A stretch of 64,000 bases of DNA. Origin: Periconia sp. R9002. Lineage: Eukaryota > Ascomycota > Dothideomycetes > Pleosporales > Periconiaceae. The notes under the pieces were generated by a model, which was given only the letters and a program-made list of their open reading frames with translations, was not told the DNA's origin and did not search any database. Numbering within the stretch: position 1 is the first letter of the stretch; the number at the start of each line of letters is the position of its first letter. The position numbers and the translations under genes are program-made. The stretch is from the NCBI GenBank assembly GCA_023627715.1, contig JAMAHW010000019.1:461282-525281 (forward strand), given 5' to 3'. Positions 32,119 to 45,500 of the stretch are shown here, piece after piece.

Positions 32119-32601
32119 AAGACTTCGTTCACGCGGGAGAGAGAAAGATTCTGTGAGACTCAATGCACACACAACACAGCACATATGCGATTCCCATGTA
32201 GAAAGTAGGATGGACAATTCGTCGGCCCAAAATAAAAATGGAAGACGAGTTCCACGATGCCAATGCCACGCTATCAAAGAAAAAAAAAGGGGGGGGCCCA
32301 GACTTTTTTGGGGGGGAGGTTTGCATCCAAGCCGTATACACAACGCGCACAAAACGCCTTCGGGTGTGGTGCGACGGAAAACAAACAAGCAAAACAAGTC
32401 CATCCCGTCTACAAAAGTATGTGACAAGAACGACCCATCCAACAAACCATGCAAATTATGTACAATTGGAGACAAATCTGCAACCGAGGAAAGCAAACGG
32501 CGCATGATAACTTATCCAATACCACTCGCTCCGTAATACGTCAATAGAGCAGAGGTGCAACAGCATCATGTGAGAAAACACACGTGTGACAATTCCAACT
32601 C
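32119..32601. other. Convergent intergenic region with homopolymer runs
   Basis: About 480 bp between the WD40 gene and the WDR48-like stop. At 32,280-32,317 there is a run of nine A, eight G, then CCCAGAC, six T and seven G. Such runs are prone to sequencing error. No gene supported. Confidence 0.45.
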
Positions 32602-35600
32602 TTACGCGGCTTTGCCTTCGGCAATCCCTTTCGAGCTGCCTCGATCAGCCTCGGACGATGGTTTCCCTTCCGACACGCTCGAGCTGCCGGGGCCGAGACC
32701 GGTGCTAGTTACGGGTACGGGTATACCAGTTACGGGTATGGGTTTGATCTCTTTGCGTCCGTTAGCTTTGTAGTAGAGAAGGACGTCGCCGCCTCCCCTC
32801 CAGACATGGGCTCGTATGGATGCTAGTGTCATGGTGGGGGAAATGAGCTACATGTAAGATTAGCTTTTTTTCCCCTGCCTCTGAGAATGACGAGGGGCTT
32901 TAGATATACCTGATTATTGCAGTAGAGTTCCAGGTACTCCTCGTGCTTTAGTATTTTTTCACCGCTCTGCTCTGCTTTCTCCAGCTCTTCCTTTGTCGGC
33001 GCTGGTTCGATCCGCTCGGCGACATAGCTCAGGATCTTCCTTGCTCTCAACATGCGGTTTGCGTTGAGTCGGTTGTTGCTAAGAAATAAATCAGTGGATT
33101 GTTTGGGATGGAGACAAAGAGGCGGGTGCTTACCCATCCTGGGATATTGAAGGGAGCTGGTTTTGGTACGGTTCAAGAACGAAGGATACCTTGACAATTT
33201 CTTTCATTGGCGTTTGGTTCTACGAGCGTTAACAACATCACCTCACAATAATTGAAAGTGTTAGTGAAGAATGGCAAACATACCCGAAGTAAGACTTCAG
33301 CGAGCCACATGGGCGCACATTTCTCAATCAGATCAGCTTGCTGACCCAGCGACCCAACTTTGCCTTCAAAAAGATCTGCAACACCTCCAGCATCCGGGCG
33401 ATCCTCCTGGATGATGATGGTGGTCGAGGCAGGTGGTTTCAGGACCGGAGTCTCATTTGGCAGACTAGGCGTAATCTGAGGTTCCAACTTTTGTGCTCCA
33501 GCTACTAGCTGCTCCTCGTAGTTTTGCCGTATCTTCGAAAGAGTTCCAGAGAACGTATCTTCGTGCACCTTCTCGTCGGTCTTGTTTGAACGGGAGTCAC
33601 TGTCTTCGGATTTTTCGTCCGTTTGAGCGGGCTTTGCAGTTTCGGTTGCTGTAGACGAAGCGGCAAACTTCTTCATGTTGAAGTTCATGTTGAATTTCTT
33701 TGAAAACAAGTTCTTGCCTTTCTTCTTGTCTGTCGGAGCTTCTTCTGCTGGCGACTGTGGGGCATTTTCGGCTACAGAGTCATTTGATCCTTCGTTGGCA
33801 GTCTGGGATTTTCCGTTATTGTTCGGTGCTCTAGAGAAATAGTCAGATGGGTCATGAGTAGAGCTACGCTGCGTTTGAGTCTTCTCAAGCTGTGAGCCTT
33901 CTTCAGTGGTAGGAGTAAGGAGTGGGTTATGATGAGAGCCCTGACCGGCGCTGGGTGGAGGAATTCCCGGTGTAGCAAGTCCTATTGCCAGACCGGGCGT
34001 CGTTGGCGGCAAATGGAAGCCGTTGGTAGCACGAATGGTGGAGCTAGAAGTAGGGCCTGATTGCGCCTCCTTCCATCCATTGATCTGCGTGTCTGGTATT
34101 TGGATGCGCGAGGGAGGATTTGCTCGATCTGCAACAGTTCGTTCTTTGAGTAGACTTTCCCGGAGAGCAGTGTCCCGTTTGATCTCTTCGTCAATAAGGT
34201 TTGAAAACAGATACCGGAGGATCCATTTTCCAAGATTGACTGAGCCCTATCAGTATGCGAGCATAACGAGCAAGAATACAATCCAACTTACTCCTTTGAT
34301 CCTCCCGAAATTCAATCTTCTCGTCCAATTCCAACTCATCAGCGTACATTTCCGCATCGAAGCAATAGTTCTCCTCTAATACGCAAGTTAGACTGCCCGT
34401 TCTTGTATCCACAGTGCACCAATGAGCAACGGTTTCCCTTGTGTTCACCTCCGGTTCTACATCCTCGAGATGACGTTTGCCAAAAGATTTGATAGGAACA
34501 CACTAAATGCTGTTAGCGATTGTGATACATTGACTGTCAAAATACATACGGCAATCAAATCCCAAAGCATGACTTCTCCTGCAGTATCCAATGTTAATAC
34601 CCGTCGTCTATCACTGAGTAAATGATGTTTGATAAGGCCGTTTTGCCCCTCGATGGAGAAATCAGGAAGGTCTCGACAGGGAACCATTGCACCGTTTTCT
34701 GATGGAGCAAGCACATCAGATGGTTTTCTTGTGCTCGTGACCGAGTATAATGTTGCGGCATCTGCATCCTTGCCCCCAAAGAACTGCGGATACGGAGCGG
34801 CATTTGACATTCGCAATAAAGCTTTGAAAGGTATTTTGGGCGCAAGACCGTTTATCGGGGGTGTGGGTGCCGTTGGAGACGAAGGGTGACGTGAACGTAC
34901 GGTCGCAACGCTTGACCTATGCCACTTGTAGGATTCTGGCAATGCCACTTCGTTTGTAGTGTCGACACTGTTCCACCTGTTAATACTCGAGCTAGATGTG
35001 GCAGTCCAGACATAATCGCCCGCTGCTACGACTTTATTCACACCCTCATGTTCTTGACACACCGCTACCGAGACACCTTCATCCCAATCGGTACAGTTCC
35101 GAACGTCGCTCTTAGCCACTACACCGGAGCGGTCGGCGGAGTAGAAGACAGAGAGATCTGGATCGTCGGAGTGTAGTGACCATACACTGTCGTTGTGCAT
35201 AGTGAGTGTGTACATACATCTCCCTGCCGTCATGGACCACACCTTGACCGTCTGATCGGATGAAGCAGTGAGAAGGGTGTCTCCGTCCTGGGTTATGAGA
35301 ACGTCCCGCACATTATCGGTATGGCCGACGAACTTGGTAATGCGTTTTCCTGTCCTCGAGTCCCATACACGCACAATGCTCTCAGGCCCACCACTCGCTA
35401 TGATAGAAGGGCTGGCCGCAAGGGCATAGACAGATCCTTTGGCGGTAGTCTCATCCTCTCCGACAGCTATCTGAAGCTTCTGGCCAGCACCATTGAGGTC
35501 CCACAGACTGATTTTGTGATCCAAACCTCCCGAAGCTACCCAGTTCTCATGGGGACCAGGGGATGCTACGCGCTTGACATAATCGGTGTGCAAGCCGATG

Positions 35601-36186
35601 GTTTGCGGAGGGAGGATGTCAGTGGCGGCGGGTCGCCAGACTTTGACGGTGATGTCGGAGGATGCGGAGACGAGAGCTTCATTGCTCTGAGCTAGAACGA
35701 TGTCGTTGATCCAATGGGTGTGGGCCTGGGCCTGCTGGCGAAATCGAGTGGGAGGAGGCTTCAAATCGGCGGTGCCATTGGAGTCGGCGAAGGGGTCTTG
35801 CTCGTCGGAGTCGTGAGTGGATAGATCAAGGTTGAGGTCCCAGGCGCATATAACACCGTCCCGGCCACCAGAGTAGCTGTGTAAGGTGCTGTTAGCTAAC
35901 GGACCGCTGGTAAGTTGGGATGGTATGGGAGAGGGGCGCGCAAGGTGGAGGTTGGCGGGGGCTCACAGGATGGAATTGGCTGGGTCGACGGCTAAGCCAT
36001 TGACGCCCAGCCTGTGGCCTTGTGCTGAATTCGCAAGCGGCAGCACTGCAGCACGGTGACGTTAGCGTGGTCAAGTCATGATTTTGCAGGTGGGTGAGGG
36101 AGCCAAAAGCAAGCAGCCATTGCTTAATCACCAAAGGCGCAAAGTGACGTACCATAGGAGATGCGTTTCCGCGCGTTGCGCCCCAT
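32602..36186 (-). CDS. WDR48/UAF1-like WD40 protein (Bun107/Duf1 type)
   Basis: Eight exons on the minus strand keep one frame: 36186-36153, 36045-35967, 35876-34550, 34502-34292, 34239-33284, 33219-33134, 33078-32910 and 32847-32602; product about 1035 residues. The first exon is only 34 nt ([10 protein letters not shown]). The N-terminal half is a beta-propeller of about seven WD40 repeats ([41 protein letters not shown]), followed by the conserved stretch [12 protein letters not shown] and [17 protein letters not shown] long Ser/Pro/Lys-rich linker (about 620-830) leads to the C-terminal WDR48/Bun107 domain with LSYVAER, ELYCNNQ and [17 protein letters not shown]48 binds and activates USP1, USP12 and USP46-type deubiquitinases. 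The regulator role here is by family. Confidence 0.9.
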
Positions 36187-36969
36187 ACCACTTGGATTCT
36201 AGCGGCGCATACGGTACGCAAGGGCGACGAGAGCAAGGCAAGGCGGATGAGGGAAAGCGAGACAGGCGAGAAAGGAAGGGCGATGTGTGGGAGAACAAGG
36301 TCGTGATGGACTGGTAGAGTAGGCGGAGTAGAGTTGAGTGGAATGTGAAGTGGGATGGTAGCTCTCCAGCTAGACTACAGCACGGTCGGGTAAGTAATGG
36401 GGCAGGATGGGCAGGGTGCGGGCAATGAAGGGATCAGGGCCGTCGAACGGACGAAGAGCAAGCAAAAGCAGGCAGGCGAAGGGGGCGGCGGGCAGTCGGA
36501 CCCCAATCCAACGCGTTCCCTGCACCAACTTGATGGTGAGTGGTGTGCTTGTCCCCTGCCTTGCCTCGTCGTCCTCTCCACCTCTCCGCACTAAACGTTA
36601 GCATTGCGGCGTCGAGGATCCGAAGGGAACGCTTGACGGCGGCTTGGCCGCTGCCGCTCTTCTGTACCGGGAGGCAGGACAGTCATGACGGGTGATCAAT
36701 GTGCATTCGTTTTTTGACAGATGCACTGTGGATGTGTGTACACACTGCATACATACATAGCTACATGTAGGCAGGGGTGCTAACGTCATCGCCATCCATC
36801 GTTCCCCAAACATGGCAACCCCCAGAGACAAGGAACCACCACATGTGCATGTGTGTAAACGATCCAGGCACCAGAAACATGGCCTTGCCGACAGCACGGT
36901 CCCTGTCCACGTGTGGGGTCTCGCCCTAGTACTAAGGTTCGGCTACAAATAGTCCCGCCATCTAAAATA
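36187..36969. promoter_or_regulatory. WDR48-like upstream region at the isochore edge
   Basis: About 780 bp of normal-composition sequence between the WDR48-like start codon and the AT-rich block. It includes G-rich stretches around 36,230-36,500. No gene is supported on either strand. It shows little sign of RIP in spite of bordering the block. Confidence 0.4.
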
Positions 36970-37387
36970 TGTGTCACGTAAGAAACTTATATTATAGTAG
37001 TTCACTATATAGGAGGCAAGTAAGCGTAGAGATTATAATTAATTAATATAAAGAGCAAAATTATATAAAAACTAGTCCCTATTCTATATAACTATTAATC
37101 TTAAGCTACCTATATACCTTAAGCTATTAACGTACTATTAACTATAAGCTATTAACTATCTATCTATAGTATTATAGTAGGTAAATATATTAATATAGTA
37201 GCGCCTATCTATAGTTTACCGCAGCTATCTATCGCAGTATAATTAATAAAAAATAGGTATTAACTAGACCCTAGATTAAGTAGGTAAAAGATTAAGTAGG
37301 TAGAGAATTAACTAGGTAGCGTATTAAGTAGGCGTAATAAGTAGGTAGAAAAAGTAAATAAAACTAAGTAGAAGTAAAAAAAAAAGA

Positions 37388-37457
37388 GCTCCTACTAAGA
37401 ATTAAACCTAAACCCTAGGCCTATAAAAACTAGATACTACCCTTACACTATAAGAGC
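37388..37457 (-). pseudogene. tRNA-like remnant 1 (RIP-mutated)
   Basis: The minus strand starts GCTCTTATAGTG and ends TAGGAGC, so the 7-bp acceptor stem still pairs (one G-T). A D-arm-like stretch and a B-box-like GGTTTAATTCT follow; the usual GGTTCGANTCC with CG changed to TA fits RIP. About 70 nt, no intact promoter boxes. Flanking sequence resembles that of remnants 2 and 3. Confidence 0.55.
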
Positions 37458-37762
37458 TTACTACTAGACTAACTAAGTAATTTATTATTAAGAATCTAGT
37501 AGTAAAAGATATATAAATAGTAGTTAAGTAAATAGTAGAAGTATTATAATAATTTTAAATTTAATCTTTATAAAGTATTACTACTCTAGGTATTAACCTA
37601 GGTATTAACTTAGGTAGAGGGGGGTAGAGGTATTATAATATAGGCGAGACGGCGCGTATAGTATATAGTACCTTACCTAGTATAGTACTAACTAGATAGT
37701 ATACTTAATTATAATAAAAAAGGTATAAAGGTAAGTATAAAAAGTAAGTATAAAACGTAGCG

Positions 37763-37932
37763 CTACTATATTACCTATATAATACTAGTTCTTATAATTA
37801 TTAGCGTATACTTTAAACTTAAAGCGTAGATATTATAAGTATTAGCACTACTATATTACCTATATAATACTAGTTCTTATAACTATTAGTATATATATTA
37901 AACTTAGAGCGTAGGTATTATAAGTATTAGCG
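37763..37932. repeat. 85-bp tandem duplication
   Basis: Two copies in direct orientation, 37,763-37,847 and 37,848-37,932, each starting CTACTATATTACC and ending near AAGTATTAGC. They differ at roughly a dozen sites, mostly C/T and G/A. A related fragment recurs near 39,020-39,060. Confidence 0.65.
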
Positions 37933-38692
37933 CTTACTACTATTACTACGTATTAACCCTAGAGTAGTAACTTCTATAAGCTATAAATAGTTCTACCTAA
38001 AAATTTAAAAAATAAAGTAATTTACTATATAAATTAGCCCTTTTAATAAACTTAGCTAACTTAGTAATATCTACTACTATAATAGTACTCTTAATTTATA
38101 ATATTATTACTCTATAAAACGTTACTAATAGTATTACTCTTAAAATTAAATACTATTAATTCTAGATACTAAAATAAACGCGCCTATAGGTAGGCAGATA
38201 GACGCTAAAGAAAGAAAAAGGCCTCCTACTTAGTAATTAACTAAAACTTAGTAGTAAGACTAACTAGTAGATATCTTAGATAATTAGTAGTTCCTCTAAT
38301 AAGGCGATTTTCTATATAAAATAAGCCTCTCTAATAAACTTATAATAACGAGTAATATCTAAAAGACCTACGCTATCTAAAATATATATTATATAAAAAG
38401 TATTATTAATACCTTAAAGTATTAGATATTATCTTTATATTAAGTAATCTAAAGTATCCTTATTCCTATACTACTATTATAGTAGATAGTAGCTACTATA
38501 AATTTACTTTAGCGTTACTAGTATTTCCTTACTATTATATTATAAGGTAGAAAACTTATTAATTATACTTATACACTTCTTTTTATAAGGTTACGTAATT
38601 TAAAAAGATAGGGAAGCTAAAAATTATATATAATTAGTAGGATAGAGAAGCTATAAAATAAGTAGATATCTAAATAAGAGTAAAAAAGAAAA

Positions 38693-38762
38693 GCTTCTAC
38701 TAGAAATTAAACCTAGATCTTAGGTTTATAAAAACTATATACTACTATTATACTATAGGGGC
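38693..38762 (-). pseudogene. tRNA-like remnant 2 (RIP-mutated)
   Basis: The minus strand starts GCCCCTATAGTATAA and ends TAGAAGC; five of seven acceptor pairs remain and the two mismatches are C-A, as expected from G-to-A changes on one strand. B-box-like GGTTTAATTTC. Same length as remnant 1 and shared middle TAGTTTTTATA. Confidence 0.5.
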
Positions 38763-39062
38763 CTATAAGCCGCTAGCTACTAACTACTAGACTAAGTAGT
38801 TTTTAATTAATAGGATTTCTATACTAAAAGCTATATAAATAGAGGTTAAATAAGTAGGATTAATATTATTATATAGTATCTAATTAAGTAGTACTAAAAG
38901 CGTAGTATAAAGTTAATAATATAAAGAGGAAGGCGCGATAGTAGATATAAAAGGTAGGTGTATAAGTAGGTATAGAGGTAAGTACTATACTTAATATTAT
39001 ATATATTATAAATATATAAGTATCGTAAGTATTAGTTCTTATAACTATTACTATATATTAAC

Positions 39063-39130
39063 TTTAAAGTAGTAAACTCTATAACTATTACTACGTATTA
39101 ACTCTAGAGTAGTAACTTCTATAACTAGAT
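39063..39130. repeat. Short tandem repeat related to 37.93 kb
   Basis: Two imperfect copies of a roughly 45-bp unit containing ATAACTATTACT and TATTAACT; the same word with TACGTATTAAC occurs at about 37,935-37,975. Confidence 0.4.
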
Positions 39131-39481
39131 TAAATCTATACTATTATTACTATTAGCGTTTTTCTTACTAAGCTTAATTATATCTACGCCTATATAAGTA
39201 CTACTATAAATAGTTCTACTATCTAAAACTATATAATAAATAGTATTTAAGGTAATTATAATATAATATAGAAACTCTTTTATATTTAATATATCTTTTT
39301 AACGTTTATTATATACAATAGTATCTTTTATTATTATAGTAGAGTAGATTTTAAAAATAACTCCTACTACTACTAGTCCTAGTATTAGAGAAGTAACTTC
39401 CTATAGTTATAGTTAAAAGTAAATATTATAATAGATATCTTAATATAGTAGATAAGTAATTTTTTAGAAGTAAAAAAAAGT

Positions 39482-39553
39482 GCTCTTAATAGGAATTAAA
39501 CCTATAACTACTAAATCTACTACTCTAGCGCTCTACTATTAAGCTATAAGAGC
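39482..39553 (-). pseudogene. tRNA-like remnant 3, best preserved
   Basis: 72 nt on the minus strand with a complete cloverleaf by eye: acceptor stem GCTCTTA/TAAGAGC (7 of 7), D-arm TAGCTTAATAGTAGAG close to an A box, anticodon stem CTAGA/TTTAG with loop GTAGTAG (U33 present, anticodon would read AGT), and T-stem ATAGG/CCTAT (5 of 5) around a loop changed from TTCGA to TTTAA. The B-box change and surrounding RIP argue for a pseudogene or tRNA-derived repeat rather than an active tRNA. Confidence 0.6.
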
Positions 39554-42500
39554 TTTACTACTAAACTATAAAGGTATTAATTAATAAAAATCTAGTAGCT
39601 AAAGCTATATAAATAGTAATTAAATATAATAGAGCGTATAGTATATATAGGTATAGTAGTTAAGTAGTAGTACCAAATAGTAGTATAGAGTTAATAATAA
39701 ATAGGAGGAAGGCGTAAAGGTAGAAGTATAAAAGGTAAGCGTAAAAGTAGGCGCTACGCCTTAATATTACTAGTATATAGTGCGTATATTATAGTATAGA
39801 TATAAAGCACCTCTTATAACTAGTATATACTTAATATTATTAGTATTAATTTAACTAGAGTACACTACTATTAATAAGGTATTAACCCTATATTAAAAAG
39901 TTCTATAACTAAATTAAGTCTATATAGCTATAACGCATATACTAGTATAATCTAGCTAAAAATATTATCTATAATTATATACTAGTATTAATACTATAAA
40001 AGATTATATTAATCTTTTATAATAATAATAAAACTTTTAATAGCTAATAGTATTTTTTTTTAAGCTTAAATATATTAGAAGCTTTAGAATCTAGGATAGC
40101 TAGTATAATATATAGTATAGGCGGTAGCGTCTATTAATAAGCTATAATAATATTATCTTATAAGTTAAAAGTAACTATACTATACCTCTACTTTATAAGC
40201 TACTATTAATTATATTATAAAAGCCTAAAATAAGCGCTTAGTTTACTAAAGTATATAGTTATTTTACTAAAGATTCTAGTAGTATAACTTTAGTTAAAGC
40301 TAAGTAGTATTTCTATTTATAACGCTTAAATAGTATAAAGGTAAGAGCTAGCGTAGATATTATAAGTATATAGGATTTATTATTACCCTTATTATATACT
40401 TTCTATTTATCTCTAGCTATAATAAAAGTGCTAAAAAACGCTACTTCTTTCTAAATATATAATACTAATAACTCTTATATATTAGAAAAGCTAAAGTCTT
40501 TTTTAGTATAAAATTTATACTATAATTCTTTATTACTAAAGTAGAAAAACTCTTTTAGATAATAACCTCCTTCTATATTATAAATATCTAAGAGATCTTT
40601 AATATATTTTATATAACGTTAGAGTACTTAAAAGTCTTTCTAGCTATAACTTATCTAAATTCTATATAAGGTAACTTAGATATTTACCCTATTTACCTTT
40701 ACTAGTTAAAAACTAAGAGTAGTAGCTACTATAGCGTAAGTTTAAGTAATAGAAAGCTAGTATACCTTACTATTTTAGAGAAAAAGCTTAATTATAATTT
40801 TAGCGTAAGGCGTAACTATTAGAGACTATCTTTAGTATTTAAGAAAGTCTTAGAACTTAGGTATTATATAAGAGCTACTAGAAGAGATTACGTATTAAAC
40901 TTAAAATTAGCTATATAGTAGTAGCTAACGCTAAGCTTTTAGTATAACTCTAAAGTTATATATATTACTAAAGAAAAAAAAATATATAATAGTACTATTC
41001 TTAGTAAAAATATTAAGTAGCCTAAGTAGAGGAGAGGGGCTTTTAAAAATAAATAAAATATTCTAGTTAAGCTTAATATTAGTAAAAATAAGGGCTAGCT
41101 ATTCTAGAAAGTTTATAGTAATAGTTACCTAGCTAAAAAAACTAGAAAGCTATTAACTCTTTATACTACCTCTATTAGGATTATATACTAATACTATAAG
41201 TTACTAAACTAAGCTTAATATTTATAAAAGTTAGTTACACTATTAAGTTAGTTAACTACGTACTAAGTTATAAACACTATATAAGTAATATTACTAATAC
41301 TTTTAGGCTAAAGTATAGTATATATAGAGATAGGTAAAGAGGTAGTTAGCTAATACTAATAAGCGTAGTAAGCTAAGCTACGTAGGTATTAGCTTTTTCT
41401 AGTATAAGTATTATTAGTATTATAGTTCTTATATTATAGTTTTTATATTAATAGTATTATTAGTTTTATAAGTAATAGGTATTTTACTATCTTACTTTTT
41501 ATTTTTTATAAAAAGGCTTTTAACTTAGGTGTACTAATATATAATAAGCTATTTAGTACTAATATATAGCCTCCCCTTTTTATAAACTTTCTAAACAGCT
41601 TAGCCTACTTAGATAATAAAGTAGTAGAGAACTATTATTTGTACACTACTTTTTTTAGCTTTTAACTAATTAGCTTTATAGTAGGTATATCTAGTAATAA
41701 GTTAGCTTTACTTAATATTTATACTTTATAAGTTACTAGATCTCTTCTATACTTTCTTATGTGCCCTTTTATAGTACTCTTTAAAGAGACGCTAATACGC
41801 TTACTAAACTATAACGTAGTAGTTAGCTAGTTTTTAGAAAAAGGTAGGTAAGTAGAGAAGTAGCGCTATACCTATAAATTAATTTAGAAGCTCCTATATA
41901 TAGCTCTATCTATTTCTACTATTATATATAAGAGGCCTAGTAGAAAAAAAAATATAATTAGCTAAGGTGTACCTATAGATAAGTATTTTAAATAGAGAGG
42001 GCACTTTTACTAACTACTATAATTAGTTAGAGTTTAAGTTATCCTTATATACTTTTATATACTTAAAAGATAGTCTTATATTTTTAGAGAGTACTATAAA
42101 AAAGAGACTAAAAGCTATATAATTTTTAGGGCTAAAAAGATTAAATAGTAAAAGCTAAAAAGTAAAGTAAAAGTTAACTTTATAAAACTTAGCTAAAAAT
42201 AGCTAAAGCTTAGTTAAGTCTATCTTTACACTTTTTATAAACGCGTATATTATTATAAAATAAGCTATTACTAGTAACTAGTAAAAGATAAAAGGTAGCC
42301 TATAAAATATAGCGTACGTTTTACACTTTACTTCTAACTACTTATACTAATAAAAGGTAAAATTACCTATAGGGTATTTATTACTTATTATAATAAGGAG
42401 GCTAAAGGCTCTATATACGTTAGTATATTTCTATAGATAAGAAAGGTACTTACTTAACTACGTACTAAGCTATAATAGCGTTAAAAAATTATTAATAAAA

Positions 42501-45500
42501 AGCCTTTATCTTTTATAACTACTTTACTTTTAGAAGTTAGAGTAACACTTTATAAGCTAAAAAGTGTAATAATTATAGTAATATTTATAAGTTACGTAAT
42601 ATTAGCGTATTAAAATTAGAGGCGTAATAAAGTTATAAAGTAGGCTAATAAAGTTATAGTTTAGTATTTATAATCTCTAAAACGTACTCTACTTAGTAAC
42701 CTTTTATATCTTTAAAGATAAAGTACTTCTAAAACTTAGCTATATTAAAATTAACCTTATTAGTCTCCTTTATAGTATAGAAGTACTAAGGGAAAATCCT
42801 TTTTAAAAAGAAGAAGAACTTAATAATAAAGACTAGATTAAAGTAATTAGAGAAACAAAACTTATAGAAGAGAAAATTAAACTAATTAGTAAAAGAGAAG
42901 TAGTACTTATATACTTACTTCTCTCTTTAAGTAATAGTAACGTTGCTATAGTTTCTAATATAGTAGTCTTTTATATCTAGCTTATACTATATAAAAACCT
43001 ACTAAGTTTAGTATATAATTAATTTAAAATTTATTAAGTATAGCTAAATACTAATAAAGTTAAAGGTAACGTAAAAAAGTAGGTTTTACGTTAAGATAGC
43101 GTTATATACGTACCTAAGTATCTTTATTACTTCTAAGTAGGCTAAGAAGTATTCTATACTTTTAAAGGGTAGAAGATAGTTTATTAATTAAATTACTATT
43201 AGCCTCTACCTAGAAAAAGTTACTAAGGTCTATAGATTTACGTAATTCTTATAGTTAAAAAAGTATTTATATATATAATAGAGTAACTTATATAGTAGAG
43301 TAAGTAGAAAGTAATAGAGAGTATTATATAAGTTAAGAAATCTATACGTTAAGCTATCTATATAGAGCTTTATTAACTTATTAACTATAGTATAGCTTAC
43401 TATATTATTATTAGGTAAGCCGTATTTTTAAAAGTTAGAAATTATATCTATAAAATAAAGATTAGTAGCGTAGGTAAAAATATAAAATATAGTAGTAGCC
43501 TACTAAGCTTAGAGTCTAATATAAATTTACTTACTAGCTATAGTAACTATTATACTTTTTACGTTAAAGAGGATAAAGTAGTAGAAACCTAGGTCTCTCT
43601 ATACTACGTTATTAAGTTACTATAGCTATTCTAAGTAGCTTACGCTAGTATTATTAAAAAACGTATAGTTAAGTATACTATCTATAGTACTAAATTTAAA
43701 AAATTATATAATATAGAGGTCTATAAGTAAAATAGAAAAAATATCTCTTTTAAATTAAGTACTATAGTTTAGCTTAATAAAAGGTTTAAGTATAAAAAGT
43801 AGCGTAAAAGCTATAGTTTTTAGAGTTTTAGTCTATTACTTTTAAGTTATTATAGCCTACTATCTATTATTAATTACTTAAGTAATATAATTACTTATAT
43901 ACAATCTAATTATATAGCTAATACTAACTTACGTAAGTCTTCCTAAGTTCTATATTACTAATACTATTTAAGCCTAATATCTTTATTATTCCTTATTTAA
44001 TAGGTTATTCTCCTCCTACTTAAAGCTAATTATAGACTTAATTCTTATTTTTCTTATAAAAAAGTAGTCTTACTATTAAGAGGGGCTTATAAGATTTTTA
44101 GACGTTAAGTACTTATACTATAAAAGCTATTTTTCTATAATAGCGTTATAGAATTAGATTTACTTTTAAGTAATTTTACTTAGCTATTTAGGGAATTATT
44201 ATTATATATAATATAGTTATAGAACTATAGAAAGGGTGTTAATTAATTTTTACTAAGCCTATTCTTATAGTAGATCCTTCTAATATCTACCTATATATAA
44301 GTTTAACTTTTATAAGACTTAAGCTAATTTTACTTATATAAAAAGAGATATAATATTACATTTTATTCTAGTATTATATAAAAGTAACTAACTTTATACT
44401 TTAGTAGATTAATCCGCCTTTAGCCTTAGTATTTTTAAATAAGATAGACTCTAGTCTCACTAGATAGTATCTATAGAGATAAGCTATAGGCTTTACTTAA
44501 TCTATACTAATATTTTTTCTTTATAAGGCTTAAATAGATACCTATCTATAGTAAGGTTAAAAAAGTCTATTACTTTACTACTTTTAGTCTTATCCTAGCT
44601 AAAGCTATTAAGGTTAAAGTTATACCTTTCTACTATAAAATAATTACTTTTTAGCTTTACTATTATAACGCGCTAAATATAATTATTTAGGTTTATTAGC
44701 TTAATAATAAATTAGTATAGTTCTAATAGTAGGTAGGTTTATATAATACGTAACGTATCTATATTATAATAAATTATTAGTAGCTACTCTTTTCCGCCCC
44801 TATATAGATACTAATACTTTTAACTATCTACCTATTTAGACTTAACTAATAGGGCTTCCGTTACTAGGGTTTTTATAAATAATTTACTAGGCTAAAGCTA
44901 AATTAATTCTAGAGCTAAATCTACTTAGTTTACTACTACTAGATCTTTCTAGTTACTAGCCTAAACCTAAATTAATTCTAGTAATAGATCTATTAGATCT
45001 TCCTCTTTATAATTATTCTTTAGCTTATACTTCTTTTATATTATTAAGCTATAAAAATTCTAAGATAGCTACTCCTCTTTAAGTTTTAGTTCGTAGTTAG
45101 AGAATAGTATAGGAGATATAGAAAGTAAAAAAAAAAAAAACGTAGAGTTACGTAGAGGTAAAGATAACTTAACTATAATTATTTTATATAAGTAATATTA
45201 TAAAAGGCTAGTAATAGAAGAAAAGCTCTCTCTCTAATACCTATCTACTTATTATATAAAAAAGCTCTAGAACGCTTAAAGCGTAATAGTAATATAATAT
45301 TAAAATCTAGCTAAAGTAATTAACTATAGCTATTAATAATACTATATAACTTAGGATATTAGCTCTACTTTTCTAATTACTATACGTTCCTTCTATTATA
45401 CTACGTAATTAGTATATTTATTCTTTAAATAAAATAGTAGGTGCTTTTCTCTACCTATAGTTACTTAATAACTACTAAATTAATAGCTAGCTTAATTTAG

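Noticed and set aside
31237..32505. A 422-codon open frame on the minus strand across the WRAP53-like gene
   Set aside because: It is antisense to a gene with clear WD40 family motifs. Its residues are Arg/Pro/Ser-rich without domain features, as expected of a shadow in GC-rich DNA.
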